NCBI GenBank assembly: GCA_945876035.1
Contig: CAMCMU010000037.1
Coordinates: forward strand, 1-47,623
Length of the DNA stretch: 47,623 nucleotides
From: Schlesneria paludicola DSM 18645
GTDB lineage: Bacteria; Planctomycetota; Planctomycetia; Planctomycetales; Planctomycetaceae
Reading direction: 5' to 3'
Under the pieces are notes generated by a model, which was given only the letters and a program-made list of their open reading frames with translations, did not search any database and was not told the origin of the DNA. The position numbers and the translations under genes were made by a program. Below, piece by piece: positions 9,437 through 18,608 of this stretch (the first letter of the stretch is position 1; each line of letters opens with the position of its first letter).

Positions 9437-10528
9437 TTACGGAAGGGAGAGGATATAGTCCTGAACTTTTTGGTAATACAGTGCACCATGCCCCCCCTGC
9501 ATTGGTTCGATATCCGCTGAATATTCTGTCCCGAACAGGTCCACAAACTGCGGATTGTTGGGGTCATTGCCAAACTTGATCGCCATCCACTCGTTCCAGC
9601 TGTGGATACAAACGATCTGAGGTCTGTACGTCGCGACGCGGGCCGCCTGCTCGGCCAAAAAATTGCCGTTTTCTCTGCCGCGTCTCCCGTCTCCCGCGGT
9701 CGTCATATGCGACGCTTGACACGCGACCGCCACGCTCATCTGTTCGGGTTTCCCACCAAACAGATATGGCTTTCGAGCGGCACTGAGATCCTTGAAACTC
9801 CACATCGAGTGTGCATTCGAGCCGAGAAGTCCCCAGCACCAACGCACCGTATACTTGTCGAAGACCCCCCCTCTTGGAAGTGGTTTGGGGTTTGGATTGG
9901 GCTGCCATCCATCGGACGTACCGGCGATCATCACCAGTGGTTTCTTTTTCCAGATAAAGAAGATCTCTGAGTCGTATTTTGAATAGAATTCGCGATGGAA
10001 CATCGGGAGGTCTTCTTTTTTCTGGATCCAGAGGACAATTTTAGGACCTTTCTTTCTTTCTTGACGCCGTTGGCAGAGGGATCGGATGCCATTGAGGATC
10101 TTTACCTGCGTGCCATTGGTAGCGTCGAGATAGATAAAGTTGACGTCGAGTTTTTCGATCAGATCCAGTTGATAGTCGATGAAATCGGTCTGCGGATTCC
10201 CGCCTTCCGTGGTCCATCGGTATTCGCTCAAGTCGCCTCCGAAATAGGCGGGTCGGCCCCACCACCACCACCCCATGCCGGTGGTATAAGGTGTCTCACC
10301 CATCACGCCAGAGGAGGCGGCCTCATCGTGCCACGTGTGGACGAACAGACCGACGGTCGTCTTGCGTATCTTTGTTGTCGCTGCGGAAGAACGTTGCGCC
10401 GTTGCTTCGCCGGCTTCCCGCTCGGATGCTTTTGGTGCTGCCGCCTGAATCGCTCCAGCAAATAACCCTAGCACGTACAGAGAGGACCAGATCACCATTC
10501 CTGACATCGAAATTGATCTTAGGTTCAT
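9437..10528 (-). CDS. Secreted glycoside-hydrolase-like protein (GH99/GH71-type fold)
   Basis: This 363-residue protein has a signal peptide (hydrophobic VIWSSLYVLGLFAGAIQAAA, cleavage near residue 31). The mature part starts TTVGLFVHTWHDEA and has aromatic-rich WWWWGRPAYFGG, DFIDYQLDLIEKLDVNFIYLD and a late HSWNEWMAIKFG motif. The strand with a WNEW-type glutamate and the early description of a displaced, moving solitary barrel resemble GH99/GH71-like glycan hydrolases and related planctomycete secreted proteins. I infer a TIM-barrel enzyme acting on polysaccharide outside the cytoplasm. It is monocistronic; flanking DNA is gene-poor. I see no clear ribosome site before the ATG. Confidence 0.6.
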   Translation of the reverse strand: MNLRSISMSGMVIWSSLYVLGLFAGAIQAAAPKASEREAGEATAQRSSAATTKIRKTTVGLFVHTWHDEAASSGVMGETPYTTGMGWWWWGRPAYFGGDLSEYRWTTEGGNPQTDFIDYQLDLIEKLDVNFIYLDATNGTQVKILNGIRSLCQRRQERKKGPKIVLWIQKKEDLPMFHREFYSKYDSEIFFIWKKKPLVMIAGTSDGWQPNPNPKPLPRGGVFDKYTVRWCWGLLGSNAHSMWSFKDLSAARKPYLFGGKPEQMSVAVACQASHMTTAGDGRRGRENGNFLAEQAARVATYRPQIVCIHSWNEWMAIKFGNDPNNPQFVDLFGTEYSADIEPMQGGHGALYYQKVQDYILSLP

Positions 10529-10884
10529 TTCAAATCTGTCTCGATAGAAAATTTAAGGCGGGGTCTAACCACTGTGCTTGATTTTAGTGTCGTACCCGTA
10601 TTCTCGGCGACTTTCAACGTCGTCCTCGTCGAGGAGGTGGGTGGTCCCGACGATGGCGCAGATCTGTCGTGACTGCTTGCTGACCACCCGGTTGCTCGAA
10701 ACGCTCGGCGATGTCCTGCACCGCGTCGATTATTCCGCCGCACGTTGGACGGATTGATGTTCCGCCTCACATTTTTCGCCAGTTCGTTTTGAGCAGCGCA
10801 AAACCGTCGGCAGAAAATGTGAGGCAACAAATGCCGATAGACCGGTCGTGTCCCCAGCCGCATTGATGGTACGAGCGACGAGAC

Positions 10885-11065
10885 TCAATGATTGCGAACG
10901 GTCGTGCGAATTTGGATGGCGACCGCGTTCTTCTGCGGTTTTCCCAAAGTGTTGTGACCGTCGGCGATGTGTTTTTCACGCAATTGCGTTAGCCACGTAA
11001 GGGTCTCTGAATGCATGTCTTGCTGAAGGGCCTTCGCGCCGAGGCTCAGACCCAACAGCCGCCGA
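10885..11065 (-). pseudogene. Unassigned decayed coding fragment
   Basis: This frame reads RLLGLSLGAKALQQDMHSET, then a tryptophan-containing helix, then REKHIADGHNTLGKPQKNAV, and stops at 10885-10887. The composition is natural (helical, balanced charge), but there is no start codon with a ribosome site and no family that I recognise. It could be part of an old transposase or a lost gene. Confidence 0.25.
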
Positions 11066-11739
11066 TTGGAACGGTTGAAAAGGCAAAATTTCCCTCTCGC
11101 GCGTGAGTCTCACCGGAAACCGCAATTAGAGAGGCGAATGTTTTTCGCACAACGCAAGATCAGGGGGAGTTTCGGTGCAGGAATGCACAGGCCGCCTTGC
11201 ACACTCTTCCGGACACCACCGGAATCCAAACCGAAACTAACGCAACTTGATGGCGATCGCGATGCCATAGCTGGACTACTGAGACTGTTTACAAAATTAC
11301 TGCGACCGGTGATGCCGTTACGCGACATTGGCCGTTCCTGGATGTTGAAGACTCTAATCAAACGGAACGAGCACGATGCGGACGTTTTGGCTGTTGCACC
11401 GCGTTCCATTCCAGAACAGACACAACTCATCGATGGCAGATGGATTGAAGACACCACAGATTTCGCCAAGGCCAAAATCGTGTTAGCGAAACGATAACCA
11501 CCGGCTGGGATGTTGGTACACACACGGCCGAACGACAGCCTGAATCGAAATCGCAGCGACTGGCATGCCCTCGAGCGCTCTTGATCTGGCCGCCATTTTG
11601 TTGAAGACGATCGACCTCTGTTTTCCTCTGTCAAACGTCATTCAGTGGGAGGCCGATAATCAAAGCGAATTTTTCTAGGCACGCTCTTCAAAGGATCTCT
11701 GAGCGGTGTGCAGGCGAGGCGACATACCAACTGGCCTAG

Positions 11740-11895
11740 GTCATCGAGAAGGGCCTGCTGCACGAGTGGGCTAGCTTGTTGTCACGTTCTCGCCGGAGTC
11801 TGCATGGCAAGATCGGCAATCGCGCCGTTAGCGTGGTGGTTATCAAGGAGCAATCTGGAGTGGTCACCATCATCACGGCCTACTATCGGGCGTGA
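11740..11895 (+). pseudogene. Possible remnant of a DUF4258-type toxin-like protein
   Basis: The open frame from a TAG at 11737 to a TGA at 11893-11895 ends GKIGNRAVSVVVIKEQSGVV plus TIITAYYRA. A beta-hairpin followed by a terminal (V/I)TAYxR-type strand is what the end of small DUF4258/RelE-like proteins looks like. No start, histidine motif or partner antitoxin is visible, so it would be a remnant at most. The match is by eye and weak. Confidence 0.25.
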
Positions 11896-12094
11896 TTGCG
11901 ATCCGTATAGAATCAGTCTGGAGGATTGTCATAGGCAAATAGCAGGCTTTCGTTGTCTGGGTTGATTGACGATCTCTGAGTCACTGATTTGCCAGTTGTT
12001 CTGTAAAAAAAACGTCGTCGGTTCCGCTGACGATTCATCACGCAAGGTGTCGAAGATTACGCCGGAGTTTTCTCCCCTTCTTCAGGATTGAATC

Positions 12095-13420
12095 ATGCAT
12101 CAGATGTGGTTACGTGTGGTGATTGCCTTCGGTTTGATTGTGTTCGATGACCTGTTGTCTCGGGCGGATGATTGGCCTCAGTGGATGGGTCCGCGGCGGG
12201 ATAATGTGTGGCGCGAGACCGGATTGGTGGCGACTCTGTCCTCTCCCCCCGATGTTGTCTGGCGCGCCGAGGTGGCAGGTGGTTATTCCGGGCCTGCGGT
12301 TGCGGGGGGCAAGGTCTATGTCACCGACTATGTAACGAAAGATAATGTCAAGATTGGCAACTTTGACCGTAAACAGGCCACGGGGATGGAACGGATCCTG
12401 TGTCTGGATGAAAAGACCGGCCGACAACTCTGGAAGCAGGAACATTCGGAAAAGTATGGGATCTCGTACCCATCGGGGCCTCGCAGCACGCCCTTGGTTC
12501 ATGCGGATAAGGTGTATCCATTGGGAGCCGAAGGACAACTTGCGTGCCTCGACGCAGCATCAGGTGACTTCCTCTGGGGAAAGAATTTGAAGGATGTCTA
12601 CAAGACCAAAGCGGCATTATGGGGATATGCCAGTCAACCTTTGATCGATGGCCAGAAATTGATTCTGCTGGCGGGGGGACCTGGGTCTCACTGTGTCGCG
12701 TTGAACAAAGATACCGGCACAGAGATTTGGCGAACGGGAACCGCTTCCGAACAAGGCTACTCACCCCCTGTGATCATTCAGCAGGCGGGTGTTCGCCAAC
12801 TGATCCTGACCAGTCCGGACGCCGTCTATGCGGTTGATCCAGAAACGGGAAAGCAACTCTGGTCCCAGGAATACAAGGGGGACAACGGCTCCATTATCAT
12901 GACGCCGATTCACTCGGGGAACCATCTGTTCGTGGCCGGCTATAACAACCGTAACCTGATGCTGGAACTGTCTGTGGATCAGCCGGGAGCCAAGATGCTG
13001 TGGCGTGACGAAGGGCAGCGATCCCTGTCGCCCGTCAATGTCCAGCCATTCCTGCTCGACGGTCGGGTTTATGGGCTTGATCAGGGGGGGCAACTGAGAT
13101 GTTTTGACATTCCCAGTGGTGCAATCCAATGGGCCACGTCCCGACCCCTTGGCGATCGAAAAGTCGGCAGCGGCACCGTCTTTATCGTCCGTGCCGGTGA
13201 AACGGACAAGTTCTGGATGTTCGCCGAATCGGGCGATTTGATCATCGGGCAACTCACACCCAAAGGCTTTACTGAACTGTCCCGCACGCACGTCATTAAT
13301 CCCTCCAACAACGCCTTCGGCCGCGATGTGGTCTGGTGCGCACCGGCGTTCGCCAACAAACGGATGTACGTCCGCAACGACAGGGAATTGGTCTGCATTA
13401 ATTTGGCGGAGTCGAAGTGA
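12095..13420 (+). CDS. Secreted PQQ-like beta-propeller repeat protein
   Basis: This 441-residue protein has a signal peptide (residues 1-24, RVVIAFGLIVFDDLLSRA) followed by DDWPQWMGPRRDNVWRETG, the opening seen in many planctomycete outer-wall PQQ-propeller proteins. It contains repeated WD/PQQ-type blades of the form G-x-L-x-C-L-D-x-x-T-G-x-x-L-W: ILCLDEKTGRQLWKQE, LACLDAASGDFLWGKN, VALNKDTGTEIWR and VYAVDPETGKQLWSQE, then LRCFDIPSGAIQWA. This suggests about seven or eight blades. Enzymatic residues for PQQ binding are not evident, so a scaffold or binding role is likely. AGGA lies about 8 bases before the ATG. No operon partner is seen. Confidence 0.85.
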   Translation: MHQMWLRVVIAFGLIVFDDLLSRADDWPQWMGPRRDNVWRETGLVATLSSPPDVVWRAEVAGGYSGPAVAGGKVYVTDYVTKDNVKIGNFDRKQATGMERILCLDEKTGRQLWKQEHSEKYGISYPSGPRSTPLVHADKVYPLGAEGQLACLDAASGDFLWGKNLKDVYKTKAALWGYASQPLIDGQKLILLAGGPGSHCVALNKDTGTEIWRTGTASEQGYSPPVIIQQAGVRQLILTSPDAVYAVDPETGKQLWSQEYKGDNGSIIMTPIHSGNHLFVAGYNNRNLMLELSVDQPGAKMLWRDEGQRSLSPVNVQPFLLDGRVYGLDQGGQLRCFDIPSGAIQWATSRPLGDRKVGSGTVFIVRAGETDKFWMFAESGDLIIGQLTPKGFTELSRTHVINPSNNAFGRDVVWCAPAFANKRMYVRNDRELVCINLAESK

Positions 13421-14173
13421 CGACGACGGGGAAACCGTGATCGTGGATTCTTTTCAGGCATGGACGACAAATGAAGATGCTCATGCTCCCCGACGTTATC
13501 TCAGGACGGTGAAAGTCGTACCGGCATCTGCACCAAGGCGGGTTGCGTGGAATGCCTGTGGATCTCGTTTCCTCTCAGCCGAGGGCGGGAGCTTGATGAG
13601 TGGACGACGACTCGGCGGGGTTCAAGCCGAATTGACTCAAGAGAGCGGCATGTCGTTCACCGACTGCCAGCAGGTTTTCGGTAATTTTGTCCTCCGAAAT
13701 CGTCGCTCTTGCCAGAGGTCCAGCCTCGACGGAAGTCAGATCCCGCAGCGAGAACGACGAAGGCACGAGAATTGTGGCCGAGGTCATCTTTTCGCTGCGA
13801 GTCGGGGCGCTGACGAAATTCACTAACCTACAAAACAACCGCGCCGTCGAGCAAGACGACTCGCTGGAGATCTTGGTGGAACCCAGTACACGGATGATCG
13901 ACGTTTTCTGAGTTCCGTTGTCATGGTCGAAATGGGTCACCCAAAAACGACCAAGCCGGCCATCGGGGAAGACGGCTCCCAACCGTACACCGCGATAAAG
14001 CCACTGCGTTTCTATCGTTTTTCGTGACAGATCGGGTGCCGTGGTGACGTCGCACCGGATCTTGTTCGCGACTCCTTCGTCGCATCAGACATCCGAAGAG
14101 TGCGACCCTAGCAAGGGCATGGCGTTCTACGTTGCCGCCCTAAAAGCAACGGTTTGGGAAATGAGGATTCTAC
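13421..14173. other. Intergenic stretch with a decayed minus-strand frame
   Basis: There is no intact gene between the propeller gene and the convergent PHP gene. The only signal is the minus-strand open frame at 13575-14084. Confidence 0.4.
13575..14084 (-). pseudogene. Unassigned open frame without start, probably decayed
   Basis: A 169-codon open frame lies between two stops. Its first half reads like a beta-rich protein (KTIETQWLYRGVRLGAVFPD, then GRLGRFWVTHFDHDNGTQ), while the second half is Ser/Thr-rich and looks out of frame. No ATG precedes the protein-like part; only a TTG lies inside it. I do not recognise the family. A frameshift near 13880 would explain the change in character. 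Confidence 0.3.
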
Positions 14174-15505
14174 TCACGGCCGGATTGGTTGTGTCCAGGC
14201 TCGTTCGGTTTCCCCCGCGATGGCTGAGTTTGGATGTCGGCGCGAGGAGGTAATTCGCGCGCGAACGTACAACTCATCACCTCGAAAATCGTAGACGGCT
14301 TTGGGACCGACAACGGTTTTGAGTGTGGCTCCGATGCTGTCCGAGTATCTTCTGTTGCCGGTGCGTTCGTGACCGAGCGAATCCATGGTTGGTTCGCTCG
14401 TCGGATCAAAGTCCTGACGGGTCCCGATAAATTCAATGGAATATGTTTCACCGGAGTCTGGACGAACCGAAACGGCTAGCGAGCTCGCTGTCCGTTCGAC
14501 GTTTTCTAAGAGGACGCCGGACGAGGCATAGAACCGACCGGATTCGAGGGCACCGATCAGGGAGGCCGGTGTCAGTTCCGAGGCTAAGACCATCACCCAA
14601 CCCCGCCCCGGTTCACTCCCATCTGACGGAATGTTGTGATAGCTGTGGCTGTCGTCTGTCGCGAGGCCGTATAGCAATGGTAGATCGAGTTCCGCAAGTC
14701 GCTTCGCATTGACGATGTCCCACATTCGCTCCGTCGAAGCATGGAAATCGTCTCCCCCATTCCAGACACTCGGATGACCGTTGTAGACCTCAAAGAAGTT
14801 CTCTCCCCGCACCGGCATCAAATCCTCTGCCGTGACGCCCCATTGAAAGTTGGGGTGGTTCAGATGGATTAGCATTGGCCGCCCTGTTCGCTCTCTGAGG
14901 GCCATCACCACATCAACGTTGTTTTGAATCACGTCTGTGACACTCACGCCCCCGAGTGGCGGGAGAGTCTCTCGCAAATTGTGAGCGTTCAGATGGAGCG
15001 GCAGTTTGCCGAACTTGTCGCTGATCTCCTCACCCTGAATCAGCAGGAATTGATCCTGAATAGCCAATTTCGCACAGACTTCGTCGAAGCGTTTGAGGCG
15101 TACTTCCTGTGTCGACCTGTTGGACGTTTTGTCCACTTTCACTCGCTCTTCAACCCAGTCTTCTGGGAATCTTGCTTTGAGTTTGTCGAACGCCTTTCGA
15201 CCCCCTTTGCTCTTTTCGATTTCGACCCAGCGATCTTGGTTTGCGAGAATGTTGTGGTCTGTAAAGCAAAGAAAATGATATCCTCGCTCGCGATACCAGA
15301 GGGCGATCATCTCGAGGTAGTCATCGCCGTCGCTCCAATTTGAATGGGTGTGGAGGTTGCCGCGATACCACTTGAGCGATTCAGACTCCTTCAACGTCTC
15401 GGCCGCAATCATTGCCGGCGCCGCAGGGCGCGTTAGCCAAGCAGCCGCCATGAGAATGGCGACCACAATGATTTTCAGGCCGAGCGAACGGAGTCGAAGC
15501 AGCAT
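14174..15505 (-). CDS. Exported PHP-domain metallohydrolase (CehA/McbA-like)
   Basis: This 443-residue protein has a signal peptide or anchor (residues 8-32, LKIIVVAILMAAAWL). The PHP metal-binding motifs follow: NLHTHSNWSDGDD near residue 50, FLCFTDHN near 75, LIQGEEIS near 155, and HLNAHN, HLNHPN and GLATDDSHSYHN downstream. PHP domains bind two or three metal ions and cut phosphoester or related bonds. The C-terminal 100 residues look like a beta-sandwich (SGETYSIEFIGTRQDF). Exported PHP proteins of this layout are common in planctomycetes, and their substrates are mostly unknown. The gene is monocistronic. Confidence 0.82.
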   Translation of the reverse strand: MLLRLRSLGLKIIVVAILMAAAWLTRPAAPAMIAAETLKESESLKWYRGNLHTHSNWSDGDDYLEMIALWYRERGYHFLCFTDHNILANQDRWVEIEKSKGGRKAFDKLKARFPEDWVEERVKVDKTSNRSTQEVRLKRFDEVCAKLAIQDQFLLIQGEEISDKFGKLPLHLNAHNLRETLPPLGGVSVTDVIQNNVDVVMALRERTGRPMLIHLNHPNFQWGVTAEDLMPVRGENFFEVYNGHPSVWNGGDDFHASTERMWDIVNAKRLAELDLPLLYGLATDDSHSYHNIPSDGSEPGRGWVMVLASELTPASLIGALESGRFYASSGVLLENVERTASSLAVSVRPDSGETYSIEFIGTRQDFDPTSEPTMDSLGHERTGNRRYSDSIGATLKTVVGPKAVYDFRGDELYVRARITSSRRHPNSAIAGETERAWTQPIRP

Positions 15506-15690
15506 GTTTGATATTCGTTTTTTTGAACTATCATCGAAAGTCGTAGTTTGCGTCTAAGGTAGAGACTAACGATCCAGAAGCAAGGGTTCGTCCAGTGCGG
15601 CTCGTCAAATGTTTGGCGGCCGCGTATGATGGATTTCACCAAATGACGAATCCTAGGTTCCCTCTAAACAAAGCTTAAGGAAAATCCAAA

Positions 15691-16446
15691 ATGATGCGAA
15701 GCGGCAACCCGGCACTGAATGATTCGACATTTGGGGCCTTTCGCGACAGATCGTACGAGTCGTCGAATGCGATGACCATTACAGGCACGGCCACCAAGAC
15801 CATGATTCTGCTGGGCCTGTGCATCGGCACCGCTTCCATGACCTGGGGCATGGTCGCCGGCCAAAATATGTCGAGTGCCATGCCTTGGATGATTGGTGGG
15901 GCGGTCGGTGGCTTGGTTTTTGGATTGGCGACGTGCTTTATGCCGACGTGGTCACCGGTCACCGCTCCACTTTATGCACTGGCCGAGGGATTGTTTCTCG
16001 GCGGATTATCCGCCATGTACGAGGCGCAGTTTCAGGGGATCGTCTTTCAGGCATTGATTGCGACGTTCGGGACAACATTCTCTCTGTTGATTGCGTACCA
16101 GACAGGGATCATTAAGGCGACTCAGAACTTTAAGCTGGGTGTTTTTGCGGCAACCGGTGGTATTTGCCTGATGTACTTGACGACGATGATTTTGGGAATG
16201 TTCGGCATGAACGTCTCGGCCATGCGCAGCGGTCCGCTGGGGATCGGAATCAGTGTGGTTGTCGTCATTGTCGCCGCTTTGAATTTGGTGCTGGATTTTG
16301 ACTACATTGAAGATGCTGCAAAAAGGGGGGCTCCCAAATATTGCGAGTGGTACGGGGCATACGGCCTAATGGTGACTCTCGTATGGTTGTACGTCGAGAT
16401 CCTGCGATTGATTGCCATGCTGGCCGGACGATCCGGTAAGGACTGA
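15691..16446 (+). CDS. Bax inhibitor-1/YccA family membrane protein
   Basis: This 251-residue protein has seven hydrophobic segments (about 32-52, 60-82, 85-105, 115-135, 145-170, 180-200, 220-243). Family features are visible: a short hydrophilic N-terminus ending in GTATKTMILLGLCIGTAS, and a final part with LVLDFDYIEDAAKRGAP and YGAYGLMVTLVWLYVEILRL. In this family acidic residues around DFDYIE and the last helix form the pH-sensing pair of calcium-leak proteins such as Bacillus YetJ. A clear ribosome site AAGGA lies 10 bases before the first ATG; a second ATG follows directly. It is 258 bases upstream of mch on the same strand but probably not part of that operon. Confidence 0.88.
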   Translation: MMRSGNPALNDSTFGAFRDRSYESSNAMTITGTATKTMILLGLCIGTASMTWGMVAGQNMSSAMPWMIGGAVGGLVFGLATCFMPTWSPVTAPLYALAEGLFLGGLSAMYEAQFQGIVFQALIATFGTTFSLLIAYQTGIIKATQNFKLGVFAATGGICLMYLTTMILGMFGMNVSAMRSGPLGIGISVVVVIVAALNLVLDFDYIEDAAKRGAPKYCEWYGAYGLMVTLVWLYVEILRLIAMLAGRSGKD

Positions 16447-16704
16447 GTTCGGTTTAGACGGCAACTGCAATAGCTACCGAGACCGCCGCTCGATAAGGCT
16501 GCTCCACTCCAAATGACGATTTGGCGGCCGGAAAACGGCAGGCAGATTCTTGTCGGTCTTGTGTTCGACGGGCGACACATTGATCTCAAAGAAGTGGCGA
16601 CGGCAATCCGATTGCCGTCGCTGAATTGCCAATGCAGATTGTTGCCAGTCGGAGATTCCTTTACGCTTCGTGCCACAACTACCTCACTGGGACTTTGCAT
16701 CGAA

Positions 16705-17658
16705 ATGAATCTTGAATTGAATGCCATCGCATCGGAACTGGTGGAAGATGTTGTCGATGACGCCGAATCGCTGCGGGTCATCGAAAATGACACTCCCGGC
16801 GAAGGATTGTTGCTCGATTTCGGTGTTGATGCGGAAGGCGGGCTGGAGGCCGGATGCGCATTGGCTTCGATCAGCACTTCCGGTCTGGCGGATATCACGC
16901 TGACCCCCGGTTTGTTGGACGGGATCGGTTGGACATACGTGACCGTGGTGACAGACTCCCCGGTCGCGGCCTGCCTGTTCAGTCAATACGCCGGCTGGCA
17001 GATTAGTGTGGATAAGTTTTTTGCGATGGGATCAGGCCCGATGCGCGCGGCCTATGCCAAGGAACCGCTGTTTGACAAGTTGTGGTACCGCGAGGAGTCC
17101 GATCAGGTCGTGGGAGTGTTGGAAACTCCCAAACTCCCCGGACCCGAAGTGTTTCAATACATCGCCAACCAAATTCAGGTGGAACCGTCCAACGTCGTGT
17201 TGTGCGTCGCCCCGACCTCCAGTATGGCGGGAAACCTTCAGGTCGTCGCGAGATCCGTGGAAACGGCTCTGCACAAACTGCACGAACTGGATTTCGATGT
17301 GAATCGAATTCGCAGCGCTTTCGGTACGGCACCCCTGCCTCCCGTGGCAAAAAATGATCTGGAGGCGATTGGTCGTACGAACGATGCGATCCTTTATGGA
17401 GGTCGCGTCACGCTATGGGTCAATGGTGACGATGACACTTTGGCCGAGGTCGCCGCCAAGGTTCCATCCGCGTCGTCGTCAATGTACGGACAGCCGTTCC
17501 TGAGTGTTTTTGAAGCGGCCGGTCGAGACTTCTACAAAATTGATCCCCTGCTCTTCAGCCCTGCTGAAGTCGTGTTCCACAACATCGATACCGGCCGAGT
17601 TCACGTCGCCGGTCGCGTCAACTTTGATGTCTTAAAAAAGTCGTTCGGAATCGTGTGA
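16705..17658 (+). CDS. mch: Methenyltetrahydromethanopterin cyclohydrolase
   Basis: This 317-residue enzyme converts methenyl-H4MPT to formyl-H4MPT in the archaeal-type C1 pathway used by planctomycetes and methylotrophs for formaldehyde oxidation. Diagnostic stretches are MNLELNAIASELVEDVVDDA at the start, GLADITLTPGLLDG, DSPVAACLFSQYAGWQI, FFAMGSGPMRA, and PLPPVAKNDLEAIGRTNDAI with LYGG near residue 235. The frame is open 64 codons further upstream to an ATG at 16513. Family members start as MNLN-A--L, so 16705 is preferred, although its ribosome site is weak. The stop overlaps the GTG start of the next gene (GTGA), implying translational coupling. Confidence 0.93.
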   Translation: MNLELNAIASELVEDVVDDAESLRVIENDTPGEGLLLDFGVDAEGGLEAGCALASISTSGLADITLTPGLLDGIGWTYVTVVTDSPVAACLFSQYAGWQISVDKFFAMGSGPMRAAYAKEPLFDKLWYREESDQVVGVLETPKLPGPEVFQYIANQIQVEPSNVVLCVAPTSSMAGNLQVVARSVETALHKLHELDFDVNRIRSAFGTAPLPPVAKNDLEAIGRTNDAILYGGRVTLWVNGDDDTLAEVAAKVPSASSSMYGQPFLSVFEAAGRDFYKIDPLLFSPAEVVFHNIDTGRVHVAGRVNFDVLKKSFGIV

Positions 17659-18593
17659 GACGAGTATTGAACATCGGCATTCTCGCCAGCGAAGGGAGCT
17701 GGTACTATCGCGATCTGGAACGAGCGGCCCGCGCCCGGGGACACGCCTGTCAGAGATTGGAGTTCGGACGCATCGTCTCCGTCGCCGGACGGATCGAGAG
17801 TGGTGTGCGGATGGCCGAACGCCACGGGAATCTATCGTTCCCTTCGATGTCTGGTTCGGTCTCACAATCAGCCCTCCGATGCCTGCATTCGCTGGACGTG
17901 ATTTTCGTTCGAACGATGCCGCCTGGGTCGCTCGAGCAAGTTGTCTATCGGATGGATGCTCTGGAACGACTTGCGACTGCGGGCACGAAGATTGTCAACT
18001 CCCCCAAATCGTTGGAATGTGCCGTCGATAAATACCTGACTACGGCTAGGCTGCATGATGCGGGATTGCCTGTTCCCGAGACCATTGTCTGTGAGCATGA
18101 AGAGGATGCGATGGAGGCCTTTGTTGAGCTCGGAAGTGATGTTGTGGTCAAGCCCTTATTCGGGGCGGAAGGTCGAGGCATTGTTCGAGTCAGCGATGTC
18201 GATCTTGCCCATCGTACGTTTCGGACTCTCATGCGACTCAACGCGGTTCTTTATCTTCAGCGTTTTATTGACCATGAAGGATTCGACGTGCGGGTTCTTG
18301 TCATGAACGGAACGTCGCTCGGTGCGATCCGTCGTCGGTCACTTAATGACTTTCGCACCAATGTCTCACGCAATGCAACTCCGGAAAAACATGAGGCCAC
18401 GGCACAGGAGATCGATTTTGCCGTAAAGGCGAGTGCCATCACGGGGACGTTCATTGCGGGAGTGGATTTGCTGTATGACCGTGCCGGGCGTTGTCATGTC
18501 ATCGAAGTCAATGCGGTTCCAGGCTGGCAGGCATTCGCCAAAACAACCGGGGTCGACGTGGCCGCACGGCTAATTCAAACAATTGACCAGTAA
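17655..18593 (+). CDS. RimK-like ATP-grasp ligase of the H4MPT cluster
   Basis: This 312-residue ATP-grasp protein starts at a GTG that overlaps the mch stop. The N-terminal preATP fold (NIGILASEGSWYYRDLERAA) is followed by ATP-grasp signatures: VVVKPLFGAEGRGIVRV (about 168-184), LYLQRFIDHEGFDVRVLVMN (about 208-227) and GVDLLYDRAGRCHVIEVNAV with PGW (about 268-290), which supplies the Mg-ATP ligands. It resembles RimK and MptN, which add glutamate to ribosomal protein S6 and to tetrahydromethanopterin, and Orf5 of the methylotroph H4MPT cluster. Its coupling to mch supports a role in making the cofactor side chain. The exact acceptor is inferred. Confidence 0.85.
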   Translation: MRRVLNIGILASEGSWYYRDLERAARARGHACQRLEFGRIVSVAGRIESGVRMAERHGNLSFPSMSGSVSQSALRCLHSLDVIFVRTMPPGSLEQVVYRMDALERLATAGTKIVNSPKSLECAVDKYLTTARLHDAGLPVPETIVCEHEEDAMEAFVELGSDVVVKPLFGAEGRGIVRVSDVDLAHRTFRTLMRLNAVLYLQRFIDHEGFDVRVLVMNGTSLGAIRRRSLNDFRTNVSRNATPEKHEATAQEIDFAVKASAITGTFIAGVDLLYDRAGRCHVIEVNAVPGWQAFAKTTGVDVAARLIQTIDQ

Positions 18594-18608
18594 CGACGAG
18601 GCGCCCTG

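Larger units (their letters stand above)
10529..12094. other. Long gene-poor region with decayed fragments
   Basis: There is no intact gene in 1.5 kb. Two pieces look protein-coding by composition: a minus-strand fragment around 10885-11065 and a plus-strand fragment around 11740-11895. The 174-residue open frame on the minus strand at 11110-11634 looks random. Confidence 0.4.

Noticed and set aside
11110-11634. Minus-strand open frame of 174 codons
   Set aside because: It has random Ser/Arg-rich composition, no start site and no domain.
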